Both the position numbers and the translations under genes were made by a program. From positions 1 to 12,017 of the forward strand of contig JAMDBZ010000081.1 of assembly GCA_023488945.1 (NCBI GenBank): DNA of 12,017 bases, given 5' to 3'. The notes below the pieces were generated by a model. That model saw nothing but the letters and a program-made list of their open reading frames with translations. It had not been told where the DNA came from and searched no databases. Shown here one piece after another: positions 1 through 7,093 of this stretch; positions within the stretch are counted from its first letter, which is position 1, and each line of letters begins with the position of its first letter. Source of the DNA: Deltaproteobacteria bacterium. Lineage in GTDB: Bacteria; Desulfobacterota_E; Deferrimicrobia; Deferrimicrobiales; Deferrimicrobiaceae.

Positions 1-1089
1 CTCCTTCTCGATCTTGAGGACGACGACCTCGACCGCGTCGCCGACCTTGAGCACCTCCGAGGGGTCCTTGAGCCGCTTGTTCCACGTCATCTCGGAAATG
101 TGGAGCAGCCCCTCGACGCCCTGCTCGATCTCGATGAAAGCGCCGTACTTGGTGATGTTCGTCACGCGGCCCTTGATGCGGGCGCCCGGCTGGTACCGCT
201 GCTCGATGTCGGCCCACGGGTCGGGCCGCATCTGCTTGAGCCCGAGCGAGATCCGCCCCTTCTCGCGGTCGAAGCGGATCACCTTGACGGTGAGCGCGTC
301 GCCGACCTTGCAGATCGAGGCGGGATTGCTGATCTTGCCGTAGCTCATGTCGGTGATGTGCATCAGCCCGTCGAGGCCGCCCAGGTCCATGAAGACGCCG
401 TAGTCGGTGATGTTCTTGACCCGGGCCTGGACGACATCCCCTTCCTTGATCGTTCCCAGGATGGTCTTTCTGCGCTCTTCCCGCTCCTCCTCCTGCCAGG
501 TGCGCCGGGAAACGACGACGTTCCCCTTCTTGCGCGAGATCTTGAGGACCTTGAACTTCCCCTGGAGGCCGATGACGTTCTCGGTCTCCCGGACCGGCCT
601 CAGGTCGACCTGGCTCCCGGGAAGGAACGCCTTGACGCCGACATCGACGGTGTACCCCCCCTTGACCTTCGCGACGATCGTCCCCGGGACCGGCGTCCCC
701 TCGTCGTGCGCCTTCTGAAGATCGTCCCAGACCCGGATCTTGAGGACCTTCGATCGGGAGAGGAGGACGAACCCCTGGGTCTGGTCGTACCGCTCGACCA
801 TCACGTCGACGCGGCTCCCGGGTGCAAGATGCGCCCGCTCCTCTTCCGGGAGGTCCTCGACGGGGAGCATCCCCTCGGATTTCCGGTTGATGTCGACCGC
901 CACGTAATCCTTCAGGACCTTGATCACCGTGCCGTGGAGGATCTGCCCCTCTTCGGGGACCTCAATGCTCTCCTCCCACAGCTTGGCAAAATCCTCCTCG
1001 GGTTTCTGGGTTGTCGACGGTGTTGCGCGGTCCGACTCGGCGTCGGGCCCGGTCTGGGGATGGTTCGGCTGGGTTGGATTCCCGTCCAT
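1..1089 (-). CDS. rpsA: 30S ribosomal protein S1, 3' end cut by window edge
   Basis: Ribosomal protein S1 binds mRNA on the 30S subunit and helps unfold it for initiation. My translation of the minus strand gives 363 codons with no stop before base 1, so the C-terminus is missing; E. coli S1 is 557 residues. After a Pro/Thr/Gln-rich, probably disordered N-terminus (about 1-30) come repeated S1 (OB-fold) domains at roughly 48-112, 131-196, 217-285 and 302 to the edge. The last two show the typical repeat signatures, for example NITDYGVFMDLGGLDGLMHI (227-246) and NITKYGAFIEI (311-321), each followed by KVGDA. Start: ATG at 1089 has AAGGAG seven bases upstream (1097-1102). It follows ispH after 97 bp of AT-rich DNA and probably has its own promoter. 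cmk and rpsA are neighbours in many bacteria. In some Clostridia IspH and S1 are fused; here they are clearly separate. Confidence 0.97.
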   Translation of the reverse strand, partial: MDGNPTQPNHPQTGPDAESDRATPSTTQKPEEDFAKLWEESIEVPEEGQILHGTVIKVLKDYVAVDINRKSEGMLPVEDLPEEERAHLAPGSRVDVMVERYDQTQGFVLLSRSKVLKIRVWDDLQKAHDEGTPVPGTIVAKVKGGYTVDVGVKAFLPGSQVDLRPVRETENVIGLQGKFKVLKISRKKGNVVVSRRTWQEEEREERRKTILGTIKEGDVVQARVKNITDYGVFMDLGGLDGLMHITDMSYGKISNPASICKVGDALTVKVIRFDREKGRISLGLKQMRPDPWADIEQRYQPGARIKGRVTNITKYGAFIEIEQGVEGLLHISEMTWNKRLKDPSEVLKVGDAVEVVVLKIEKE

Positions 1090-1096
1090 TACGGCG

Positions 1097-1102
1097 CTCC
1101 TT
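1097..1102 (-). promoter_or_regulatory. Ribosome binding site of rpsA
   Basis: The coding strand reads AAGGAG, then seven bases (CGCCGTA), then the ATG at 1089. This near-consensus Shine-Dalgarno fixes the rpsA start and is one of the strongest in the window, as expected for an abundant ribosomal protein. Confidence 0.85.
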
Positions 1103-1186
1103 GGGGAAACTGCGGATTAACGATTCTCTTTTTGGATATATATCACAATGGATCCGGCGTGCATACTCCCATCCGCGGCTAACCCT
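1103..1186 (-). promoter_or_regulatory. AT-rich ispH-rpsA gap, likely rpsA promoter region
   Basis: This gap is far more AT-rich than the flanking genes. On the coding strand it holds TTGTGA (1148-1143) running into ATATATATC (1143-1135), which could serve as a -10 element (TGATATATA resembles an extended -10). Transcription would then start about 40 nt before rpsA. No convincing -35 hexamer lies 16-18 nt upstream; the best is TATGCA at 1165-1160. The same 9-mer sits at nearly the same distance upstream of accA. I see no hairpin plus T-run that would terminate the ispH transcript, so readthrough into rpsA is possible. Confidence 0.4.
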
Positions 1187-2077
1187 CTATTGATAATAAG
1201 AAACCCCGATTTTCTCCCCCGCCCAGACCTCCCGGATCCTGGCGACGAGCTCCTCGATGATCCACTGGGGGGTCGAGGCGCCCGCCGTCACGCCGACGCG
1301 GGAGACGGAGGCGAGCCGGTCCGGCGGGAGCTCCACGGCCGTTTCGATGTGGATCGTGTTCGGGTTGACCTCCCGGCAGATCTCCGCGAGCCGCCTCGTG
1401 TTCGCGCTGTTGTAACCGCCCAGAACGATCATCAGGTCGGCCCGGCCGGCGACGGCGGTGGACTCCTTCTGGCGCAGGACCGTGGCGTTGCAGATCGTAT
1501 TGAAGACGCGCACTTCGGAGAAGCGCTTGAGGGCCGCGGAAACGAACCGCATCAGGTTGTCGAACGACTGGGTCGTCTGGGCGACGATCCCCGCCTTCCG
1601 GATCCCCGTCGTCTTCTTCAGGTCGGCGAGCGAGGTGATCGTCGGGACGCCCGGCTCGATGTAGCTGATGATGCTCTTGACCTCGGGATGGTTGGGGTCC
1701 CCCACCACGACGACGGCGTATCCCTCGCGGGAAAGCGCGCGGGCATGCTCCTGCGCCTTGTTCACGAAGGGGCAGGTCGCGTCGATGACCGTCACCCCCT
1801 TGCCGGAAAGCGCCTCGAGGTCCGGCCGGGTGATGCCGTGGGACCGGATGATGACCTTCCCCCCCCGGAGCTCATCCACGGAGCCGGCGACGCGCAGGCC
1901 CTTCCTCTCGAGTTCGTCGACCACCTGCGGGTTGTGGATGATGGGCCCCAAGGAGTGGATGGGGGCGCGGTCCCCGCACGCCTCCCCGTTCCGTCGCGTC
2001 GTCTCGTCGGCGATCGAGATCGCCCGCTTGACGCCGAAGCAGAAGCCCGCGCTGCGGGCGATGAGGATCTCTTTCAC
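1187..2077 (-). CDS. ispH: 4-hydroxy-3-methylbut-2-enyl diphosphate reductase (IspH/LytB)
   Basis: Last step of the MEP isoprenoid pathway: cytosolic reduction of HMBPP to IPP and DMAPP by a [4Fe-4S] enzyme. The 296-residue product has the usual family length. The three cluster cysteines are C13 (AGFCFGV), C102 (DATCPFV) and C196 (NTICNAT). Substrate-pocket residues are also recognisable: H48 (HNPQVVDEL), H80 (RSHGI), H130 and E132 (NHPEV), T168/T169, S224 and N226 (YNSAN) and S268 (GASTPQW). The start is a GTG whose bases overlap the cmk stop (GTGA, 4-nt overlap). The upstream ATG belongs to the cmk frame. There is no clear Shine-Dalgarno, so translation probably depends on coupling to cmk. 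The same frame stays open upstream through cmk, but that extension resembles no protein. The gene ends in TAG. Confidence 0.97.
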   Translation of the reverse strand: MKEILIARSAGFCFGVKRAISIADETTRRNGEACGDRAPIHSLGPIIHNPQVVDELERKGLRVAGSVDELRGGKVIIRSHGITRPDLEALSGKGVTVIDATCPFVNKAQEHARALSREGYAVVVVGDPNHPEVKSIISYIEPGVPTITSLADLKKTTGIRKAGIVAQTTQSFDNLMRFVSAALKRFSEVRVFNTICNATVLRQKESTAVAGRADLMIVLGGYNSANTRRLAEICREVNPNTIHIETAVELPPDRLASVSRVGVTAGASTPQWIIEELVARIREVWAGEKIGVSYYQ

Positions 2078-2796
2078 TGTTTTCCCATTCCCGGGCTCCC
2101 GGCGCCGGCTCCTCCCGGAAGCCGCCCCCGGACCTCCGCCGGGAGCGACCGGAGCATCTCCCCGATCACCTCGTCCACCGTGCGGGTCGTCGTGTCGAGG
2201 TAGATCGCCCCTTTCGCCACCCGCAGCGGGGAGTGGTCCCGCGTGGAATCCTGGACGTCGCGCCGGATCACGTCCGCGAGGACCTCCTCGAAGGAGAGTC
2301 CCTTCTCCGGACCCCACTCGAGGTACCGGCGCGAGGCGCGGACGGCGGCAACGGCGTCCAGGAAATATTTTACATCCGCGTCCGGGAAAACGACCGTCGT
2401 CGTGTCGCGTCCTTCCGCGATCACGCCCCCCTTCCCGGCCATCCGCCGCTGGAGCGCGACCATCGCCTCCCGTACCCCGGCGTGCCGCGAGACGTCGGAC
2501 GCCCCCATGCTCATCTCGGGGGTCCGGATCGCGTCGCTCATGTCCTCCCCGGAGAGCAGGGTCCGCATCGCCTCGCCCGTCCCCTCGAAGCGCAGGTCGA
2601 GCCGGGCGCAGAAAGGACCCAGGGCGCCGGCATCGGACCACGGGATCCCGGCCCGGCGGGCCGCCAGGGCACAGGCGCGGTACATCGCCCCGGTGTCGAG
2701 CCTCAAGAGGCCGGTCCGCTCGGCGAGCCGCTTCGAGACGGTGGTCTTCCCCGCGCCGCTCGGCCCGTCGATCGCGATGACCGGGCGTTCCCTCAC
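2074..2796 (-). CDS. cmk: Cytidylate (CMP/dCMP) kinase
   Basis: Phosphorylates CMP and dCMP with ATP in pyrimidine nucleotide recycling. The 240-residue protein is slightly longer than typical (about 220-230) because of a Gly/Pro-rich tail (about 224-240). Visible motifs: P-loop GPSGAGKTT (11-19), LDTGAMYR (33-40), EGRD (128-131) and RRDVQDSTRDHSPL (178-191), whose R179, D183 and R186 match the phosphate- and ribose-binding residues of E. coli CMP kinase. After EGRD most homologues have I/M-G-T; here it is T-T-T. The start is GTG, overlapping the aroA stop by 4 nt (GTGA), with GAAGGGG about seven bases upstream. It overlaps ispH by 4 nt at its other end. The aroA-cmk-ispH-rpsA neighbourhood supports the identification. 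Confidence 0.96.
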   Translation of the reverse strand: MRERPVIAIDGPSGAGKTTVSKRLAERTGLLRLDTGAMYRACALAARRAGIPWSDAGALGPFCARLDLRFEGTGEAMRTLLSGEDMSDAIRTPEMSMGASDVSRHAGVREAMVALQRRMAGKGGVIAEGRDTTTVVFPDADVKYFLDAVAAVRASRRYLEWGPEKGLSFEEVLADVIRRDVQDSTRDHSPLRVAKGAIYLDTTTRTVDEVIGEMLRSLPAEVRGRLPGGAGAGSPGMGKQ

Positions 2797-4070
2797 CGGG
2801 TCACCCCTTCGAGCAGGGTGAAGAACGCCGGGAACGAGGTGTCGACGCACGCCGTGTCGGTCACGGCGACAGGGACCCCGGCGGCCGCCGACAGGACCGC
2901 GATCGACATCGCGATCCGGTGGTCGCCGTGGCTGTCGCATGTCACCCCTTCCGCCACCGCCGACGGTCCTTCGACCCAGATCCCGTCCGGGGACTCGCCG
3001 CACCGCACGCCGAGGCGGGACAGCTCCGCCGCCATCGCGGCGATCCGGTCGGATTCCTTGACCCGGAGCTCCGCCGCCCCGCGGATCTCGGTCCGCCCCC
3101 GCGCAAGCGCGGCGGCGGCGCACAGGACGGGCACCTCGTCGATGAGCGCGGGAATCTCCTCCGGCGCCACCTCGGTCCCGGCAAGCCCCCTCCCCGCGAC
3201 GGCGATGTCGGCCACCGGCTCGCCCCCTGCGATGCGTTCATTCCGGAAAGCGAGATCGGCACCCATCCGGCGCAGGACCGCGACGACCCCCGTGCGGTGC
3301 GGGTTCACCCCCACGCCCGGCAGGAGGAGCCGGCTCCCCGGGACGCAGGCCGCCAGGACGAGGAAGAAGGCGGCCGACGAGATGTCGGCCGGGACGTCGA
3401 ACACGAGCGGCGTGAGCCGCTGCGCCGGACGGACCGTGACCGCGGTGTCCGCCCGCTCCACGGCGGCCCCCATCGCCTCGAGCATCCGCTCCGTGTGGTC
3501 CCGCGACGGGAGCGGCTCGACGACGGTGACCGGGGAATCGGCGTAGAGCCCGGCCAGGAGGACGGCCGACTTGACCTGGGCGGACGCGACCGGCATCTCG
3601 TACCGGATCCCCTTGAGCACTCCGCCGCGGATGCACAGGGGCGGCAGAGTGTTCTTCGCCCGGGCCGAGATGGCGGCGCCCATCGCGGTGAGCGGCTTGA
3701 CGACCCGGCCCATCGGCCGCCTCCGGAGGAACCTGTCTCCCGTGACGATCGAGAGGAACGGCTGGGCGGCCAGGATCCCGGATCCGATCCGGATCGTGGT
3801 GCCGGAGTTCCCGGCGTCGATGACGTCGTCCGGCTCGGACAGCCCCGCAAGCCCCCTCCCCGTGATCCGGAGATCCGTCGGCGGGTCCTCGTGAACCTCG
3901 ATCCCCAGCGCGCGAACCATCCCGACCGTGCGCAGCGTGTCCTCGGCGCGCAGGAACCCGCGGACCCGGCTCACCCCCTCGGCCAGGCTGCCGAGCATCA
4001 CCGCCCGGTGGGAGATCGACTTGTCGCCCGGGACGCGGACCGTCCCCGAGATCTTCGGCGCCTTCTTCAT
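2793..4070 (-). CDS. aroA: 3-phosphoshikimate 1-carboxyvinyltransferase (EPSP synthase)
   Basis: Transfers enolpyruvyl from PEP to shikimate 3-phosphate, the sixth step of the shikimate pathway. It has 425 residues, normal for the family. Motifs in order: PGDKSISHR (14-22), DAGNSGTTIR (85-94), RPMGR (118-122), SAQVK (163-167), RDHTE (190-194), NPHR (257-260), DEVP (311-314), KESDR (338-342) and GDHRIAM (382-388). SAQVK and RDHTE are hallmarks of the Bacillus/CP4-like class II enzymes, but the usual NxTR motif reads NPHR. G90 in GNSGT corresponds to the glycine whose replacement by alanine gives CP4-type glyphosate tolerance, so this residue is of the sensitive type. Tolerance cannot be judged from sequence alone. 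ATG at 4070 lies four bases after the tyrA stop, with no clear Shine-Dalgarno, suggesting translational coupling. Confidence 0.97.
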   Translation of the reverse strand: MKKAPKISGTVRVPGDKSISHRAVMLGSLAEGVSRVRGFLRAEDTLRTVGMVRALGIEVHEDPPTDLRITGRGLAGLSEPDDVIDAGNSGTTIRIGSGILAAQPFLSIVTGDRFLRRRPMGRVVKPLTAMGAAISARAKNTLPPLCIRGGVLKGIRYEMPVASAQVKSAVLLAGLYADSPVTVVEPLPSRDHTERMLEAMGAAVERADTAVTVRPAQRLTPLVFDVPADISSAAFFLVLAACVPGSRLLLPGVGVNPHRTGVVAVLRRMGADLAFRNERIAGGEPVADIAVAGRGLAGTEVAPEEIPALIDEVPVLCAAAALARGRTEIRGAAELRVKESDRIAAMAAELSRLGVRCGESPDGIWVEGPSAVAEGVTCDSHGDHRIAMSIAVLSAAAGVPVAVTDTACVDTSFPAFFTLLEGVTR

Positions 4071-4074
4071 CGGC

Positions 4075-4917
4075 TCACAGCCCGTCCCGCGTCCTCTTCG
4101 CCGCCCGGAAGTACCGGATCAGCCCGTCCGCGTCCCGGCGGCGGACCAGCGACTCGAGGAGGCCGAAGTTTTTCCGGTAATGCCGCGCCGCCCGGAGGAC
4201 CTCTCCCCGGTTCTGGAGGACGATGTCCTTCCACATCTCGGGGTTGCTCGAGGCGATCCGCGTGAAGTCGCGAAAACCCCCCGCCGAGTAGCCGAGCGGA
4301 ACCGGCGAGTCGAGCGTCGCGACGGCGTGGACGAGGGCGTAGGCGACGACGTGCGGCAGGTGCGAGACGTAGGCGAAGACCCGGTCGTGGGTCGCCGTGT
4401 CCATCCGCAGGAGCCGGGCTCCCGTCCGCTTCCAGAGCGCTTCCACCCGCCGGAGCGCCCCTTCCGTGTTCCGCCGCGTCGGCGTGAGAATCACGCTCCG
4501 TCCGCGGAACAGGTCCCCGTCGGCCGCCGGGTAGCCGGAGTTTTCGGTCCCGGCGATCGGATGCCCGCCGACGAACTCGGCGCCCCGGGCCATCGCCGCC
4601 TGCCCCGCGCGCACGACGTCCCGCTTGACGCTCCCGGCGTCCGTGAGGACCGAACCCGGCCGCATCCGCCCCCCGATCCGCCTGATCAACTCCACCGAGC
4701 GCAGGACGGGGATGCAGACCACGACGATGTCGCAGCCGGCGATCTCCCGTTCCGTGCAGGCCCGGGCGATCGCGCCGTCCGCGAGCGCCATCCTTCGGTA
4801 CTCCTTGCGCCGGTCGCACCCCCACACCTCGGGGGCGCCGCGCCTCCCCCGAAGGGCCCGGGCGAGCGACCCGCCGATCAGCCCGAGGCCGACGATGCCG
4901 ACCCGCTCGATGCTCAC
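4075..4917 (-). CDS. tyrA: Prephenate dehydrogenase (tyrosine branch)
   Basis: Oxidative decarboxylation of prephenate to 4-hydroxyphenylpyruvate, the tyrosine branch. The 280-residue protein has an N-terminal Rossmann fold with GLGLIGGS (10-17). D35 at the end of the second strand (WGCD) favours NAD over NADP. Further motifs are DAGSVK (93-98), GGHPIAGTENSG (117-128, with the catalytic-type H119), SHLPHV (185-190) and GGFRDFTRIASSNPEMW (213-229). It ends after the helical dehydrogenase domain, with no fused chorismate mutase and no C-terminal ACT domain. The start is a GTG overlapping the DAHP synthase stop (GTGA, 4 nt), with GGGGA about five bases upstream. A cyclohexadienyl dehydrogenase that also accepts arogenate cannot be excluded. 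Confidence 0.95.
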   Translation of the reverse strand: MSIERVGIVGLGLIGGSLARALRGRRGAPEVWGCDRRKEYRRMALADGAIARACTEREIAGCDIVVVCIPVLRSVELIRRIGGRMRPGSVLTDAGSVKRDVVRAGQAAMARGAEFVGGHPIAGTENSGYPAADGDLFRGRSVILTPTRRNTEGALRRVEALWKRTGARLLRMDTATHDRVFAYVSHLPHVVAYALVHAVATLDSPVPLGYSAGGFRDFTRIASSNPEMWKDIVLQNRGEVLRAARHYRKNFGLLESLVRRRDADGLIRYFRAAKRTRDGL

Positions 4918-5936
4918 GCGTTCCCCAGCGTCCTGCCGACGGCCTGCGCGATGCGATGAAGCCGCGGGACCATCGCGCGGAACACCTCCGGCTTCTGCGA
5001 CTGCGGCCCGTCCGAGAGCGCCATCTCGGGCCGGTGGTGGACCTCGACCATCACCCCGTCGGCGCCCGCCGCGATCGCCGCGGCGGCCAGCGGCTCCACG
5101 AGGTCGACCTTCCCCGCCGCGTGGCTCGGGTCGGCGATCACAGGCAGGTGCGAAAGGCTTCTCACGAGCGGGATCGCCGAGACGTCGAAGGTGTTCCGCG
5201 TGGCCGACTCGTACGTCCGGATTCCCCGCTCGCACAGGACGATCCGGGTGTTCCCTTCGGAGGCGATGTACTCGGCGCTCATCAGCCACTCCACGATCGT
5301 GGCGGAGAGCCCCCGCTTGAGGATGACCGGCTTGTCGAGCCGGCCCACCTCCGTGAGGAGCCGGAAGTTCTGCATGTTGCGCGCCCCGATCTGGATCACG
5401 TCGGCGTACCTCGCCACGAGGTCGAGGTCCCGCGGGTCCATGAGCTCCGTGACGACGGGGAGGCCGGTCGCCGCCCGCGCCTCGGCGAGGTAGCGCAGCC
5501 CCTCCTCCCCCAGCCCCTGGAACGCGTAGGGGGAGGTGCGCGGCTTGAACGCCCCGCCGCGCAGGAACGAGGCGCCCGCCTGATGGACCATCTCGCCGAT
5601 CCCGACCATCATGTCGCGCCCCTCGACGGAGCAGGGGCCGGCGATGAGCGCCACCGTGCCGCCGCCGATCCTCTGCCCCATCACCGTGATGACGGTGTCC
5701 TCCTTCCGGAACTCCCGGCTGACCAGCTTGTACGGCTTGAGGATCCGGACGACCTTCTCGACGCACTCCATCCCCTCGAAGGCTTCGACATCGACCTTCC
5801 GCTCGTCGCCGATGGCGCCGATGAGGGTCCGCTCCACGCCGCGGGAGATGTGGGCGGTCAGACCGTGCGCCCGGATCTTTTCCTCGACCAGCCGGACCTC
5901 CCGGTCGGTCGACCCGCCCTTGAGAACGATGATCAT
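4914..5936 (-). CDS. aroF: 3-deoxy-7-phosphoheptulonate synthase (DAHP synthase, type I-beta)
   Basis: Condenses PEP and erythrose 4-phosphate, the first committed step to chorismate. The 340-residue protein starts with a ferredoxin-like domain (about 1-70, MIIVLKGG at the N-terminus) joined to a (beta/alpha)8 barrel, as in the Thermotoga maritima enzyme, where the extra domain mediates feedback inhibition by tyrosine and phenylalanine. Barrel motifs: AGPCSVE (99-105), RGGAFKPRTSPY (126-137), IGARNMQN (183-190), LKRG (206-209), CERGIRTYE (235-243) and DPSHAAG (269-275). Metal ligands appear as C102, H272, E298 and D309. ATG at 5936 is chosen over an in-frame TTG 19 codons upstream because AAGGAGG lies seven bases before it. 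Overlaps tyrA by 4 nt. The paralogue name aroF is by convention; aroG would be an equivalent label. Confidence 0.95.
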   Translation of the reverse strand: MIIVLKGGSTDREVRLVEEKIRAHGLTAHISRGVERTLIGAIGDERKVDVEAFEGMECVEKVVRILKPYKLVSREFRKEDTVITVMGQRIGGGTVALIAGPCSVEGRDMMVGIGEMVHQAGASFLRGGAFKPRTSPYAFQGLGEEGLRYLAEARAATGLPVVTELMDPRDLDLVARYADVIQIGARNMQNFRLLTEVGRLDKPVILKRGLSATIVEWLMSAEYIASEGNTRIVLCERGIRTYESATRNTFDVSAIPLVRSLSHLPVIADPSHAAGKVDLVEPLAAAAIAAGADGVMVEVHHRPEMALSDGPQSQKPEVFRAMVPRLHRIAQAVGRTLGNA

Positions 5937-5943
5937 GAGCGCT

Positions 5944-5950
5944 CCTCCTT
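5944..5950 (-). promoter_or_regulatory. Ribosome binding site of the DAHP synthase gene
   Basis: The coding strand reads AAGGAGG, seven bases before ATG 5936. This perfect Shine-Dalgarno decides the start against the upstream in-frame TTG. It also means the gene can be translated independently, unlike its tightly overlapped neighbours. Confidence 0.85.
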
Positions 5951-5994
5951 CCGTGTCCTTCCCCCGCGCCGCTCCGGTCCCCGGGAGCCGCAAG

Positions 5995-6014
5995 GCCCCG
6001 GGGCGCCCCGGGGC
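5995..6014. repeat. Tandem pair of 10-bp GC palindromes after pheA
   Basis: Two back-to-back copies of gccccggggc, each its own reverse complement, start one base beyond the pheA stop (6016-6018). They lie in the 79-bp pheA-aroF gap, which is the only long gap inside the operon. In RNA they could pair with each other or fold singly. No run of T follows on the coding strand, so this is not a standard intrinsic terminator. A role in attenuation or mRNA stability is conjecture. Confidence 0.6.
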
Positions 6015-6015
6015 G

Positions 6016-7092
6016 TCAGATGGCGCGGGGATACGACCCGAGGATCTTGAGGTACTGGGCCCGCATCCGGAGCTCGTCGAGCGCCGTCTTGACCGGCGCG
6101 TCCGTGATGTGGCCCGCCATGTCCAGGAAAAAGAGATACTCCCACGCCTTCTTCTTGATGGGGCGGGACTCGATCTTCGTGAGGTTCACGTTGTTCCGGG
6201 CGAACGGCTCGAGCATGAGATAGAGCGCTCCCACCTCGTCGCGCGCGGAGAACAGGATCGAGGTCTTGTCGTTTCCCGTCGGTTCCGGGGCGATCTTCCC
6301 GATGATGATGAAGCGGGTGTGGTTGTTCGGATTGTCCTGGATCCGCTTCCGGACCGCCTTGAGTCCGTAGATCTTTGCGGCCGCCTCCCCCGCGACGGCC
6401 GCCGACGACGGGTCGTCCGCCGCCAGCTCCGCCGCGCGCGCCGTGCTTTCCACGTCGAACACCGGGACGGCCCGGAGGTTCCGGTCGAGCCACTCCCGGC
6501 ATTGTGCGATGGCGTGCGGATGGGAGTAGACCTTCCGGACATGCTCGATGGCGCCGGTGACGGAGAGAAGGTCGTGAGCCACCTCGACCATGATCTCCCC
6601 GCAGATGAGGAGGTTGTGGTCGACGAACATGTCGAGCGTGTTGCTCACCACCCCTTCGCTCGAGTTCTCGATCGGGACGACGCCGAAGTCGGCCAGGCCC
6701 CGCCCCACGGCGTCGAAGACCGCCGAGACATTGATCTGCGGAACGTAGTCGGCGCTCTCCCCGAAATGCTTGAGGCAGGCCAGGTGGGTGAAAGTCGCCT
6801 TGGGGCCCAGGAACGCCACGGAGAGCGGCTTCTCGAGGGCAAGCGAGGCCGAGATGATCTCGCGGTAGACCGCCTTGAGCGCCTCGCCGGGGAAGGGCCC
6901 CTCGTTCGCCTCGGTGAGGCGCCGCAGGATCTCCACCTCCCGCTCGGGGACGTAGAACCGCAGGTTCCGGTCCGCCTTGATCCGGCCGACCTCGACGACC
7001 GCCTTCGCCCGCCGGTTGAGGAGGGCGACGATCTGGTCGTCGACGGCGTCGATCTCGGCGCGCAACTCCTTCAGCCGGTTCTTCGTCGTCAC
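6016..7092 (-). CDS. pheA: Chorismate mutase-prephenate dehydratase (P-protein)
   Basis: Bifunctional enzyme converting chorismate to prephenate and then phenylpyruvate, committing flux to phenylalanine. Three domains are seen in 358 residues. An AroQ-type chorismate mutase (about 1-88) retains R11, R28, K39 and E52, matching active-site residues of the E. coli enzyme. The prephenate dehydratase domain (about 90-265) opens with VAFLGPKATFTH and contains PIENSSEGVV (140-149) and HTRF (258-261, the TRF catalytic motif). A C-terminal ACT domain (about 275-355) has GALY (288-291) and ESRP (308-311), the phenylalanine-binding motifs of feedback-inhibited enzymes. The start is GTG, one base after the accA stop; no good Shine-Dalgarno is present, so coupling to accA is likely. 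E. coli PheA has the same domain order. Confidence 0.96.
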   Translation of the reverse strand: MTTKNRLKELRAEIDAVDDQIVALLNRRAKAVVEVGRIKADRNLRFYVPEREVEILRRLTEANEGPFPGEALKAVYREIISASLALEKPLSVAFLGPKATFTHLACLKHFGESADYVPQINVSAVFDAVGRGLADFGVVPIENSSEGVVSNTLDMFVDHNLLICGEIMVEVAHDLLSVTGAIEHVRKVYSHPHAIAQCREWLDRNLRAVPVFDVESTARAAELAADDPSSAAVAGEAAAKIYGLKAVRKRIQDNPNNHTRFIIIGKIAPEPTGNDKTSILFSARDEVGALYLMLEPFARNNVNLTKIESRPIKKKAWEYLFFLDMAGHITDAPVKTALDELRMRAQYLKILGSYPRAI

Positions 7093-7093
7093 G

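Noticed and set aside
31..310. A 15-base repeat inside rpsA (about 35-50 and 296-310)
   Set aside because: It encodes the KVGDA segment of successive S1 domains and reflects the repeated domain structure, not a separate element.
1090..1186. Possible intrinsic terminator after ispH
   Set aside because: No stable stem followed by a T-run is present on the coding strand. The homopolymer there is an A-run (CCAAAAAGAG).
2078..2641. Upstream extension of the ispH frame, which could suggest a fusion protein
   Set aside because: The extension overlaps cmk in another frame and resembles no family. IspH starts normally at the GTG at 2077, which gives the usual length and places the first cluster cysteine at residue 13.
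2919..4265. A 448-codon plus-strand frame and other long plus-strand frames opposite aroA, tyrA, aroF and pheA
   Set aside because: Same cause: GC-rich third positions remove stop codons in antisense frames. No recognisable domain and no fitting ribosome binding sites.
4918..5766. Upstream extension of the tyrA frame (563 codons)
   Set aside because: It is a shadow of the DAHP synthase gene. The Rossmann fold begins right after the GTG at 4917.
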